NCBI GenBank assembly: GCA_041394265.1
Contig: JAWKIO010000005.1
Coordinates: forward strand, 4,030,001 to 4,094,000
DNA length: 64,000 nt
Direction of reading: 5' to 3'
Source of the DNA: Acidimicrobiales bacterium
GTDB lineage: Bacteria > Actinomycetota > Acidimicrobiia > Acidimicrobiales > SZUA-35
In this document: positions 31,154 through 39,282 of the stretch, one piece after another
How the letters are laid out: each line of letters opens with the position of its first letter
Position numbering within the stretch: the stretch's first letter is position 1
Translations under genes and position numbers: made by a program
The notes under the pieces: model-generated
The model's database searches: none
Told to the model about the DNA's origin: nothing
Seen by the model: only the letters and a program-made list of their open reading frames with translations

Positions 31154-31259
31154 AACTCTCGGCTGTGAGGCTCACCCCCAGCCAACTCTCGGCTGTGGAG
31201 CCCAGAAGTGGGCTCGAGGGCCGAGAGTTCGTCAGGAGTGGGCTCGGGAGCCGAGAGTT
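31154..31259. repeat. REP-like inverted repeat cluster, copy 1 (four units)
   Basis: Four 19-base units related to AACTnTCGnCnCTnnAGCC lie at 31154-31172 and 31184-31202 (forward) and 31211-31229 and 31241-31259 (reverse). Start spacings are 30, 27 and 30 bases. The reverse pair sits in two near-identical 25-base blocks with AGTGGGCTCG and CCGAGAGTTCG. The cluster lies between the end of the second PPDK gene and the start of the hydroxyacid dehydrogenase, both on the minus strand; the remainder of this 244-bp gap is GC-rich with no gene. The same unit and geometry occur at 49574-49677. Confidence 0.8.
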
Positions 31260-31301
31260 CGGGTCTACCCGCGGTGGCGGGGGTGGTCCGTCAGTGTGTG
31301 G

Positions 31302-33974
31302 TCAGTCGGCGGGGGTGGTGTCGCCGAGGGTGGCGTGGGCCGCAGCCAGGCGAGCGATTGGGACTCGGTAGGGCGAGCACGAGACATAGTCGATGTCGCT
31401 GCTGTCGAAGAACCGGATCGAGGCCGGATCGCCTCCGTGTTCGCCGCAGATCCCGGTCTTCAGGCCGGGCTTGGCCGATCGTGCGCCGTAGGCGCCCCGC
31501 GACACGAGCGAGCCCACACCGTTGACGTCGATGGTCTGGAACGGGTCAGAGGCCAGGATCTGGCGGCGTACGTAGCCGGGCAGGAAGCGGGACGAATCGT
31601 CGCGGCTCAGGCCCAGCGTGGTCTGGGTGAGGTCGTTCGTGCCGAAGCTGACGAAGTCGGCGTGGACCGCAATCTGGTCGGCGGTGAGCGCCGCCCGAGG
31701 CAGCTCGATCATCGTGCCGACGTGGTACTCGATCGAAGCGCCTTCCTTCTCGAACACCTCCTTGATCGAGGCGTCGATGGTCTCCTTCTGATTCTCGAGC
31801 TCGGCGGCGAACGCCACCAACGGCACCATGATCTCGGGCAGCACCGTGATGCCACGGGCCTGGCACCTCAGTGCGGCGGTGATGATGGCCCGAGCCTGCA
31901 TGGCCGTGATCTCGGGGTACGACACCCCGAGCCGGCAGCCACGGTGACCGAGCATCGGGTTCGCCTCGGAAAGACGCTCGATCTGGGTGAGCGTGCTCTC
32001 GAGCTCGTTGATCTCGCCGAGGATCCGATTGACGTCGGCGAGACGGTTGACGCCGGTCAGCTGGAGCTTGAGATCGGTGACCTGGTCGACGATCTCGTGT
32101 CGGTGGGGGAGGAACTCGTGCAGCGGCGGGTCGAGGAGTCGGATGGTGACCGGTAGGCCGTCCATGGCTTCGAACAGTTCTTCGAAGTCCTTGGTCTGCA
32201 GCGGCTCGATGAGGGCCAGGGCTTCGGTTCGGGAGACGGCGTTGGGGGCCATGATCATCTTGCGCATGGCGTCGATGCGTTCGCCCTCGAAGAACATGTG
32301 CTCGGTTCGACACAGCCCGATGCCCTCGGCACCGAGCGAGCGGGCGACGGCAGCGTCGTGGCCGTTGTCGGCATTGGCCCGCACACCCAGCCGGCGAGCC
32401 TGGTCGGCCCAGTTCATCAACGTCTCGAAGTCATCGTCGAGCACCGGATCGACCGTGGGAACCAAGCCCCGGTAGACGATGCCGGTGGTGCCATCGACGG
32501 TGATCCGCTCGCCGGCCGACACCACGCCATTCGGCGTGATCAACAACTGCTTGTCCAGGTCGACGATCAGGTCTTCGCACCCGACGACACAACACTTGCC
32601 CATGCCCCGGGCGACGACGGCGGCGTGTGAGGTGACGCCGCCGCGAGCCGTCACGATCGCCTGGGCGGCGACCATGCCATGAAAGTCGTCGGGGCTGGTC
32701 TCGTTGCGCACGAGGATGACGTCGGCACCTTGTTCGACGAGGGCGACGGCGGCGTCGGCGGTGAAGCACACGACGCCCGTGGCGCCACCCGGTGAGGCCG
32801 GGAGCCCGTGCACCAGCTCGACAGTGTCGTCGTCGGGTTGCACGATCGGGTGTAGCAGTTCATCGAGGCGGGACGGACTCACCCGCAGAACGGCTTCGTC
32901 GCTCGAGAGCACACCCTCGTTCGCCATGTCGACGGCCACCCGAACCGCGGCCCGACCGGTGCGCTTGGCGTTGCGCGTCTGCAACAGCCACAGCTCACCC
33001 CGTTCGATCGTGAACTCGATGTCCTGCATGTCGCGGTTCTGCTGTTCGAGGCGGGTCGCCAGCTCGGTGAGCTTGGCGAACGAGTTCGGATCGGTGTCGG
33101 CCAGCGAGCCGATCGGCAGCGGCGTACGAATGCCGGCAACGACGTCTTCGCCCTGGGCGTCGGGCAGGTACTCGCCCCAAAGGCCCGGCTCGCCGGTGGT
33201 CGGATTGCGAGTGAAGACGACGCCGGTGCCCGAGGTCGGCCCGGTGTTGCCGAACACCATGGCCTGGACGTTGACGGCGGTGTAGATGTCGTCGGGGATG
33301 CCTTCGAGCTGGCGGTAGTCGATCGCTCGCCGGTTCATCCATGACCCGAACACGGCCGCGATCGCCTGCCGCAACTGGTCATGCGGGTTGGTCGGCACCG
33401 TGAGCCCGCTGTGGGTGAGGACGATGTCTTGGAGCTGGCGGACGAGTTCCTTCGATGTGGCTGCTGTTGGCCGACCGGCCTTCGTGGCCTCGCCGATCTT
33501 GCCGCCCCGCAGGATCGAGCCCTCGACTCCGAGCACGATCTCGCCGTACATCTGCACGAATCGGCGGTAGCAGTCCCAGGCGAAGTCTTCGTCGCCGGTG
33601 AGTTTGGCGAGTGCGGCCGTGGTGGTGATGTTCAGGCCGAGGTTGAGGACGGTGTCCATCATGCCGGGCATCGAGATGGCGGCTCCCGAACGCACCGAGA
33701 CCAGCAACGGCTGGCTGGCGTCGTCGAAGCGTTTGAGGGTGGAGGACTCGAGGTGGGCGAGCGCGGTCTCGACCTGTGACCACAGCTCGGGCGAGATCGT
33801 GGCGTCGTTGCGGTAGTAGCCGGCGCACGCTGCCGTGGTGACGATGAACCCCGGAGGCACGGGAAGCTCGTTCTTCGTCATCGCCGCCAGGCCGGCGCCC
33901 TTGCCGCCGAGGAGCGCCCGGTCGGACGGATCGGCATCGGTGAACGCGACGACTTGGACGACATCGGCAGACAT
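31302..33974 (-). CDS. ppdK: Pyruvate, phosphate dikinase (second copy)
   Basis: The 890-residue enzyme has the same three-part layout as the first copy: N-terminal ATP-grasp (LLGGKGAGLAAM; MPGMMDTVLNLGLN), the phosphohistidine domain with TARGGVTSHAAVVARGMGKCCVVG, and the PEP/pyruvate barrel with GLCRTEHMFF, SFGTNDLTQTTLG and the active-site cysteine in GICGEHGGDP. GMGKCCVVG is the canonical PPDK form, so this is the more standard of the two. The ATG at 33974 follows GAAGGAG; the frame stays open far upstream but that part overlaps other genes and lacks domain content. It is the most upstream gene of the minus-strand block. Confidence 0.96.
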   Translation of the reverse strand: MSADVVQVVAFTDADPSDRALLGGKGAGLAAMTKNELPVPPGFIVTTAACAGYYRNDATISPELWSQVETALAHLESSTLKRFDDASQPLLVSVRSGAAISMPGMMDTVLNLGLNITTTAALAKLTGDEDFAWDCYRRFVQMYGEIVLGVEGSILRGGKIGEATKAGRPTAATSKELVRQLQDIVLTHSGLTVPTNPHDQLRQAIAAVFGSWMNRRAIDYRQLEGIPDDIYTAVNVQAMVFGNTGPTSGTGVVFTRNPTTGEPGLWGEYLPDAQGEDVVAGIRTPLPIGSLADTDPNSFAKLTELATRLEQQNRDMQDIEFTIERGELWLLQTRNAKRTGRAAVRVAVDMANEGVLSSDEAVLRVSPSRLDELLHPIVQPDDDTVELVHGLPASPGGATGVVCFTADAAVALVEQGADVILVRNETSPDDFHGMVAAQAIVTARGGVTSHAAVVARGMGKCCVVGCEDLIVDLDKQLLITPNGVVSAGERITVDGTTGIVYRGLVPTVDPVLDDDFETLMNWADQARRLGVRANADNGHDAAVARSLGAEGIGLCRTEHMFFEGERIDAMRKMIMAPNAVSRTEALALIEPLQTKDFEELFEAMDGLPVTIRLLDPPLHEFLPHRHEIVDQVTDLKLQLTGVNRLADVNRILGEINELESTLTQIERLSEANPMLGHRGCRLGVSYPEITAMQARAIITAALRCQARGITVLPEIMVPLVAFAAELENQKETIDASIKEVFEKEGASIEYHVGTMIELPRAALTADQIAVHADFVSFGTNDLTQTTLGLSRDDSSRFLPGYVRRQILASDPFQTIDVNGVGSLVSRGAYGARSAKPGLKTGICGEHGGDPASIRFFDSSDIDYVSCSPYRVPIARLAAAHATLGDTTPAD

Positions 33975-34128
33975 GGGCACTCCTTCGAGAAGATGTGCCC
34001 AGAAGGTAGTTTCTTGAGAGTCACTCTGTGAATAGGTTGCGGTGCCCGCACGCCTCACCGGCGCCCCAGAGGGCACACGTGGGTCGGCCATCGGGCCTGA
34101 TCGGGACGCTCGGATCGTCGATGCCACA

Positions 34129-34749
34129 ATGGCCGCCGTGAACTTCGCCTCTCCCGAACTCGATCCCGGCCCCGATGGTGGTGAGCCGTCGGGCGCTCGT
34201 CCGATGCTCGCCACGTTGGTGGGGATCCTGCTCTCACTGGTGGCGCTGGGGGTCATCCTCGTGCGTTTGTTCCCGTCGAGCACCGACGATGAGGCCATCG
34301 CTCCGACCTCGTCTGCCTCGATGACCGAGGTCGCAACGAGCGTCACGAGCGAGCCGGCGACGACATCGTCGGTGACCGTCACCACCCCCACGTCGACCTC
34401 CACCGCCCTTGAGACATCGACCACGTCCCCTCCTCCGCCGGCCGAGGTGGACGACGAGGCACCAGCGATTCTCGATCTTGCGATGGACGAAGGATCGACG
34501 ACCGCCGACGTCTCGTTCACGACGTCGACATGTGTGAACGCTCGCTACGACTACTCGGGCCCGACCTCGGGCCGCCACGAGGGAGAGGGGTATCCCGACA
34601 CCACGTCGTGCTGGACCGAGCACCTGGCCAAGCTCGGCGAGTGGACCGATGCACTCGTACCTGGCAGCGACTACGAGGTCATCATCACCGTGATCGACGC
34701 CAGCGGGCGAACCGCAACGACGACGGTCGACTTCACCACGGCGTCGTGA
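34129..34749 (+). CDS. Membrane-anchored protein with Ser/Thr-rich stalk and an extracytoplasmic beta domain
   Basis: The 206-residue protein has a short acidic, proline-rich cytoplasmic tail, one transmembrane helix at about 26-48 (MLATLVGILLSLVALGVILVRLF), a low-complexity Ser/Thr linker (about 60-105) and a C-terminal domain (about 110-206) with two cysteines and the ending VIITVIDASGRTATTTVDFTT, which looks like a fibronectin III or Ig-like fold. I do not know its function. A GTG three codons on is an alternative start. It is divergent from the second PPDK gene, with a 154-bp intergenic region where nothing specific was seen. Confidence 0.65.
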   Translation: MAAVNFASPELDPGPDGGEPSGARPMLATLVGILLSLVALGVILVRLFPSSTDDEAIAPTSSASMTEVATSVTSEPATTSSVTVTTPTSTSTALETSTTSPPPPAEVDDEAPAILDLAMDEGSTTADVSFTTSTCVNARYDYSGPTSGRHEGEGYPDTTSCWTEHLAKLGEWTDALVPGSDYEVIITVIDASGRTATTTVDFTTAS

Positions 34750-34780
34750 CGGGCGCTCTTCCCGCGGTCGAACGTTGACG

Positions 34781-34864
34781 CCGGCCAACGTCGCGAGTGT
34801 GGCAGGCAGAACGCGACACGACCCCGGCTCGAGTGCCGGGGCCGTGTGATCGAACGTTGGCCGG
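34781..34864. terminator. Nested hairpin, terminator between convergent genes
   Basis: An inner stem with 13-bp arms (34816-34828 and 34835-34847, one mismatch, loop TCGAGT) sits inside an outer inverted repeat CCGGCCAACG (34781-34790) and CGTTGGCCGG (34855-34864). It lies between the stop of the stalk protein at 34749 and the minus-strand stop at 34887. No long T-run follows, but position and symmetry suit a two-way terminator. Confidence 0.6.
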
Positions 34865-34886
34865 GAGGATGGCTCCCGGCGTCGGC

Positions 34887-35534
34887 TCAGTGGCTGAGCT
34901 TGCGCAGGTGGCCGAGGCCGGCGAACACCAGCAGCGTCATCACGACGCCGGCAGCGATGGCGGCCCAGGCGGCGTAGCCGGCGATGGTGCCGATGGTGCT
35001 CCAGGCGAAGGTGTTCAGCAGCGTGCCCCGCAGCATCTCACCGCGGAAGATGGACTCCCGCTGTTCGCTGATGGCGTTGGCCTCTTCCTCGAGGGCGGCG
35101 ATCGTTGCGGCGTCGGCGCCATCAGCCACCGCAGCGGTGACAGCAGCATTGGCTGCCCGCTCCGGTCCGCCGAGTTCGGCGTAGGTCATGCCGTCGGCGA
35201 TGCCTTCGATGTGGCCGCCGATGTAGCCGGCATACGCCTCGGCCTGCTCACCGGTGGTGACCTGCTGGCCGGCGAACTTCACCAGATCATCTCGGCCCTG
35301 GCCGGTGAGCGAGTCGGCATCGGGGAAGGAGATGTTCTGGGCGGACAATTCGTCGCTGACGTAGTCACCGGCGAAGGAGCTGCCCCAGTAGAGGAGGGCG
35401 GCGGCGATGAACAGCACGACGGCGATCACGGCGCCGAGCCAGACGAGAATTCGATCGAGCGTCTTCCGGCCGATCTTCACGACCGGGGCGGTCGTGGCAA
35501 CGGCCGCAGGAACGTTGAGGGCGGTGGCAGTCAT
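34887..35534 (-). CDS. Two-helix membrane protein with extracytoplasmic helical domain
   Basis: The 215-residue protein has a transmembrane helix at about 32-52 (ILVWLGAVIAVVLFIAAALLYW) and a second at about 182-206 (GYAAWAAIAAGVVMTLLVFAG). Between them lies an acidic helical domain (about 55-170) rich in Ala/Glu/Asp with a coiled-coil-like stretch TIAALEEEANAISEQRESIF. The ATG at 35534 has GGAGAC 5 bases upstream; the longer open frame upstream lacks support. No family is recognised. It may be a two-helix sensor or scaffold, which is inference only. Confidence 0.68.
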   Translation of the reverse strand: MTATALNVPAAVATTAPVVKIGRKTLDRILVWLGAVIAVVLFIAAALLYWGSSFAGDYVSDELSAQNISFPDADSLTGQGRDDLVKFAGQQVTTGEQAEAYAGYIGGHIEGIADGMTYAELGGPERAANAAVTAAVADGADAATIAALEEEANAISEQRESIFRGEMLRGTLLNTFAWSTIGTIAGYAAWAAIAAGVVMTLLVFAGLGHLRKLSH

Positions 35535-35601
35535 GGGAGTCTCCAACACTTCAGAACCTGGCCGGCGTCCGTCGCCGGTCACCGTTGAAGGTATGACGTG
35601 G

Positions 35602-35613
35602 TTCGAATTCGAA
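35602..35613. promoter_or_regulatory. Perfect 12-bp palindrome in an intergenic region
   Basis: TTCGAATTCGAA is a perfect palindrome and unusually AT-rich here. It lies 68 bases upstream of the membrane-protein start (35534) and 109 bases before the next plus-strand gene start. It may be an operator or a chance palindrome; no regulator can be assigned. Confidence 0.25.
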
Positions 35614-35721
35614 GCAGGGCCAAAGGTCCGTATTTGTCTGGGACTCCTGGCAATGCCGCCGGATTGTCCGGAATGCGTGACGAGGCTCACACTCAGAGGC
35701 CGTCAGTCGACAACTGTTGGC

Positions 35722-36045
35722 GTGAATGACGACGAGCTGACGCGCCTCCACCAGAGAATCGACGACGCCATCGCTGCGCCGCTGGCGATGGTGACGAGCG
35801 TGATCGGCGAGCTCGAGCGCGTACGAGCCGAGCTGCAGGTGGAACTCGATACTCACCGTCGTGAGCATCCTCTGCCGGAGGTGGCAACAGCGGAGCGTCG
35901 TGCTGCCCCGCAGATCGGGAGCCACTCGCTCGGGTCACAGTCCGAAACATCGACGAGCGATCGTCGAGGGGAACGGGAGCGGCGCCGACCGTTGCCGACG
36001 CTCGGTGAGCCAATCGGGATCAACCGGCCGTCGTTCCAGAGCTGA
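35722..36045 (+). CDS. Small polar helical protein, hypothetical
   Basis: From a GTG at 35722 the frame encodes 107 residues: a leucine/glutamate-rich helix with coiled-coil heptads (about 1-50; LTRLHQRIDDAIAAPLAMVTSVIGELERVRAELQVEL), followed by a disordered basic, Arg/Ser-rich tail. The open frame extends further upstream, where an ATG at 35594 would add residues without obvious structure, so the start is uncertain. No known family is recognised. The gene is oriented toward the tandem repeat at 36111. Confidence 0.42.
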   Translation: MNDDELTRLHQRIDDAIAAPLAMVTSVIGELERVRAELQVELDTHRREHPLPEVATAERRAAPQIGSHSLGSQSETSTSDRRGERERRRPLPTLGEPIGINRPSFQS

Positions 36046-36110
36046 CCGCACGACGCTCATCTGCGTCGCCGTTCGGGCGGTGCAGATGCGGCGGCGGCGG
36101 AGCGAATGCA

Positions 36111-36230
36111 CGGCCGTCAGTCCGGCAGCATCGCCGTCAGTCCGGCAGCACGGCCGTTAGTCCGGCAGCACGGCCGTTAGTCCGACAGCACGGCCGTTAG
36201 TCCGACAGCACGGCCGTTAGTCCGACAGTA
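36111..36230. repeat. Six tandem copies of a 20-bp repeat
   Basis: Six head-to-tail units of exactly 20 bases run from 36111 to 36230; units 4 and 5 are identical (CGGCCGTTAGTCCGACAGCA). Units 1-2 have GTCAGTCCGGC, unit 3 GTTAGTCCGGC and units 4-6 GTTAGTCCGAC, so variants change stepwise along the array. The array occupies most of the 210-bp gap between the ends of the small helical protein and the minus-strand LLM oxidoreductase. There are no spacers and no coding frame. Confidence 0.92.
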
Positions 36231-36255
36231 CGCCATCGGTCGAACGGTGGCTCGG

Positions 36256-37179
36256 TCAGCTCGACAGCAGCGAGGTGAGGAAGGCTCGGGTGGCGCCGCG
36301 GGCCTCGTCGTCGTTGGCGACGATGCCGATGCGGAAGTCGGTGACACCGGCATCCACATAGCGAGCAAGGCCTTCCTCGATCCGGTCGGCAGAGCCGAGC
36401 AGCAGGAGATCGGCACCGCCTTCCACGCCCTCACGGTCGAGCACGGCCCGGTAGCTCGGAAGGTTGTCGTAGAGCGCGCCGGCGTCACGATTGGCTGCCC
36501 GCCGTTCCTCGGGTTGGTCGGTGATCGCCACGCCGACCAACGCCACGATCCGGGGCTCGGGCCGCCCTACCCGTTCGGCGGCATCGTTGATGATCGGTGC
36601 GATGTGTTCGGCGATCGTCTTCGGTCCGCACGAACCGAGTGAGGTGCCGGCGGTTCGTTCGCCGGCCAGCCGGAGCATGCGGGGGCCGAGTGCGGCCAGC
36701 AGGATCGGCACTGGCGGTGCCTCGATCGTGAGCCAGCCGCTCGAGAACAGCTCCTCGCCCTTCACGGTTGCCGAGCCAGACTCGAACAGTTCGGCGAGTG
36801 CCTCGACGAACTCGCGGGTGCGGGTAAATGGCCGGGCGTAGGACTCGCCGAAGAAGCCCTCGGCGACCATCTGGTGTGACGGGCCGATGCCGAGGGTGAA
36901 TCGACCGTCGCAGGCGGCCTGGGCCGTGAGCGCCGCCGGTGCCAGGCTCATCGGGTGCCGTCCGGTGAGCGGCACCACCGACGTGCCGAGCTCGGCGAGC
37001 CCGGGCACCTCGTCGGCAATGGCTGAGAGCGCGACGAGCGGATCCAGTCCGAAGATCTGCGACAGCCAGAAACTGTCGAACCCGGCGGCTTCGGCCCAGC
37101 GAGCCTGCTCCCGCAAGTCAGCCAGGCTCGACACCTGCGTGCCTGCCCCGTACCCCCACCTGACCCCGAGTCGTCCCAT
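36256..37179 (-). CDS. LLM-class flavin/F420-dependent oxidoreductase
   Basis: The 307-residue TIM-barrel protein starts with VRWGYGAGTQVSSLADLREQARWAEAAGFDSFWLSQIFGLDP, a typical luciferase-like opening, and continues with GTSVVPLTGRHPMSLAPAALTAQAAC, TLGIGPSH and GTSLGSCGPKTI. Its features fit the F420-dependent branch common in actinobacteria, although FMN cannot be excluded. The substrate is unknown. Its upstream gap (37180-37442) holds a 61-bp-period direct repeat and no gene. Confidence 0.88.
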   Translation of the reverse strand: MGRLGVRWGYGAGTQVSSLADLREQARWAEAAGFDSFWLSQIFGLDPLVALSAIADEVPGLAELGTSVVPLTGRHPMSLAPAALTAQAACDGRFTLGIGPSHQMVAEGFFGESYARPFTRTREFVEALAELFESGSATVKGEELFSSGWLTIEAPPVPILLAALGPRMLRLAGERTAGTSLGSCGPKTIAEHIAPIINDAAERVGRPEPRIVALVGVAITDQPEERRAANRDAGALYDNLPSYRAVLDREGVEGGADLLLLGSADRIEEGLARYVDAGVTDFRIGIVANDDEARGATRAFLTSLLSS

Positions 37180-37219
37180 CGCTCGTCGACCATAGTCTCG
37201 GGTCTCCGTCCAATCCTTG

Positions 37220-37327
37220 CGAACCTTCGGGTGGGCGTACGCTCAGCGGCGCGCAGCCCCGGAGCTTCGTTGGGGCTTGGCGAACCTTCGGGTGGGCGTA
37301 CGCTCGGCGGCGCGCAGCCCCGGAGGT
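37220..37327. repeat. Direct repeat, two copies at 61-bp period
   Basis: A near-identical block of about 47 bases beginning CGAACCTTCGGGTGGGCGTA occurs at 37220-37266 and 37281-37327, with differences at only two positions. A truncated third piece (GGCCCGGAGGTTG) follows at about 37346-37358. The block lies in the gap between the starts of the divergent LLM oxidoreductase and amidohydrolase genes, so it could carry regulatory sites. Confidence 0.85.
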
Positions 37328-37442
37328 TGAGCGAGATTGGACGCAGGCCCGGAGGTTGCGGCTGGGGCGAGGCGCGTCACGGCTTGCGTGGATTGGTGAG
37401 AAACCGTAACTTACGCAGAAGTCGCTCGATCGGAGACCGCCC

Positions 37443-38600
37443 GTGACCTACGCCCACCGCCCCAACATCCACGACGCCGACAGCCACCTGATGGAGGGGC
37501 TCACCTGGCTGCGAGACGCAGCCGACGCGGCCACTCGTGACCTTCTGCCCGACCTCACCCCGGCGCTCGACAAGGGTGGCAAGGGCGCGGGGAAGGCGAT
37601 CCAGCTGGGCGAGGCGCGGATCAACGACCCCGAGAAGACCGCCGCACTCGAGGAGAACGTGATCGCGTCGGCCAAGGGTTGGATGGCGCTCGGTGCGATG
37701 GACACGGCCGAGCGCACCCGCGCCCTCGACCTGCTGGGCTTCGAGTCGCAGCTGGTGTTCTCCACCTTCTCGGTCGGACTGTTCGCGTTCTCCGACGATC
37801 CGCAGGCGGTGTATGGCGGCGCAAGCGCCCACAACCGCATGATCGCCGACTTCTGTGGCGACGACGACCGGCTCGTCGGCGTCGGATTCCTGCCGCTCAA
37901 CGACACCCAACGATCGCTTGCTGCGCTCGACGAGGCGCTCGAACTGGGTTGTGGCGCAATGTGGGTGGCGCACGCCACGTCGTCGGGAAAGTCGCCGTCA
38001 CACCTCGACAACGATCCGGTGTGGGCAGCGGTGCAAGACGCCGGCATCCCGATCGTGATGCACATCGGCGCCGGCAAGAACTCGGTGTCGAAGGCGTGGC
38101 ACAACAACGGTCGGCCCCGCCCGGTCGATCTGCACGGCGGCGGCGAGAACCTGCGGGGCAAGGACCTTCCCTCGGTGCACCATGCGGCCGAGACCTACCT
38201 GAGCGCGATGGTGCTCGACGGTGTGTTCGACCGGTTCCCCGGCCTGCGCTGCGGGGTCATCGAGATGGCCGCCTCGTGGGTCCCGTCGTTGCTCAGCCGC
38301 CTCGACTACGCCGCCAAGAGCTTCGCTCGCACCGAACCGATGATCGCCGAGCTGTCGATGAAGCCGTCGGACTTCCTGCGTCGTCAGGTCCGTTTCACGC
38401 CGTTCGCCGGGGAAGACGTGGCCGAGATGATCGCCCACTCCAGTCCCGAGTTGTACCTTTTCTCGAGTGACTACCCACACCCCGAGGGCACGAAGGACCC
38501 GATCGGCAAGTTCGAGCATTCGTTCGACAACAGAGGCATCGATGCCGCCGCTCGTCAGCTGTTCTACGAGGACAACTTCCGCACCCTGCTCGGTGCCTGA
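37443..38600 (+). CDS. Amidohydrolase family protein (ACMSD-like)
   Basis: The 385-residue protein is an amidohydrolase-2 type TIM barrel: the first metal motif is replaced by IHDADSHLMEG near residue 9, followed by GVGFLPLND, VMHIGAG (histidine ligand), a long substrate loop and the C-terminal FSSDYPHPEG with the conserved aspartate. Relatives decarboxylate or hydrolyse aromatic or CoA-derived intermediates using zinc. It starts with GTG at 37443 and is followed 6 bases later by a TetR-family regulator. Its exact reaction cannot be fixed from sequence. Confidence 0.85.
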   Translation: MTYAHRPNIHDADSHLMEGLTWLRDAADAATRDLLPDLTPALDKGGKGAGKAIQLGEARINDPEKTAALEENVIASAKGWMALGAMDTAERTRALDLLGFESQLVFSTFSVGLFAFSDDPQAVYGGASAHNRMIADFCGDDDRLVGVGFLPLNDTQRSLAALDEALELGCGAMWVAHATSSGKSPSHLDNDPVWAAVQDAGIPIVMHIGAGKNSVSKAWHNNGRPRPVDLHGGGENLRGKDLPSVHHAAETYLSAMVLDGVFDRFPGLRCGVIEMAASWVPSLLSRLDYAAKSFARTEPMIAELSMKPSDFLRRQVRFTPFAGEDVAEMIAHSSPELYLFSSDYPHPEGTKDPIGKFEHSFDNRGIDAAARQLFYEDNFRTLLGA

Positions 38601-38606
38601 GCGGCC

Positions 38607-39212
38607 TTGACCGCCCGCACCGGCACGCCTGACCCTCCGGGGCGTCGTCGCATGCGGGCCGATGATCGGCGCCGCCAACTGCTCGAAGTTGCGGCTGCCA
38701 TCATCGTTGCTGACGGTGCGGCGGCCGTCAGCATGGAACGCCTCGCGGCCGAGGCGGACGTGTCGAAGGCGTTGCCCTACAAACACTTCGACAACGCCGA
38801 GGCGGTGCTGGCGGCGCTGTATCGCCGCGAGACCTCCGAACTCGGTCGACACGTCTGGCAGGCGCTGAGTGACGCGCCGCCAGGGAGCGACTTGTTGCGG
38901 GTCGGGATCGGGGTCTTCCTCGACGAGATCATCGAGCGGGGACCGGTGATGGATGCCCTCTCTCGGCCCGGATCGACCATCGCCGCCGTGGCCGACCCCG
39001 ACCAGCGCGGCGTGATCTTCGAGGTCGATCTCCTGAGTCGCTTTCATGGCTTGAGCCGGGAGCGGGCAAAGGCCGTGGCCGGCATGGTGCAGGGCGCGGT
39101 GGTTGGCGCCGCCGCCACATTGCGGAGCGGCCATGGTGAGCGGGGGCAGCTCGAAGATGACCTGGTTGCTGCCATCGCCGCCATGATCCGGCCACCGGCA
39201 GGGTCCACCTGA
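38607..39212 (+). CDS. TetR family transcriptional regulator
   Basis: The 201-residue protein (TTG start; an ATG at 38652 would give a shorter form starting MRADDRRRQLLEVAA) has the TetR helix-turn-helix AAVSMERLAAEADVSKALPYKHFDNAEAVLAALY and a helical effector domain. The later ATG fits the usual TetR beginning better and lacks only a basic leader. It lies 6 bases after the amidohydrolase gene and 70 bases before the sulfatase gene on the same strand, so it may regulate either. The ligand is unknown. Confidence 0.83.
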   Translation: MTARTGTPDPPGRRRMRADDRRRQLLEVAAAIIVADGAAAVSMERLAAEADVSKALPYKHFDNAEAVLAALYRRETSELGRHVWQALSDAPPGSDLLRVGIGVFLDEIIERGPVMDALSRPGSTIAAVADPDQRGVIFEVDLLSRFHGLSRERAKAVAGMVQGAVVGAAATLRSGHGERGQLEDDLVAAIAAMIRPPAGST

Positions 39213-39282
39213 TCGCCACGGTCGGCCAACCACGCGGCCGGTTGCGCTTGCGCCGCTCGGGGGCGATCCCTAGCTTCCTTGC

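Noticed and set aside
33975..34520. N-terminal extension of the second PPDK gene to 34520
   Set aside because: The extension overlaps the plus-strand stalk protein in antisense and lacks PPDK homology; the ATG at 33974 has a good ribosome site.
36111..36230. Possible CRISPR array
   Set aside because: Units are contiguous with no unique spacers, and no cas genes are nearby; it is a simple tandem repeat.
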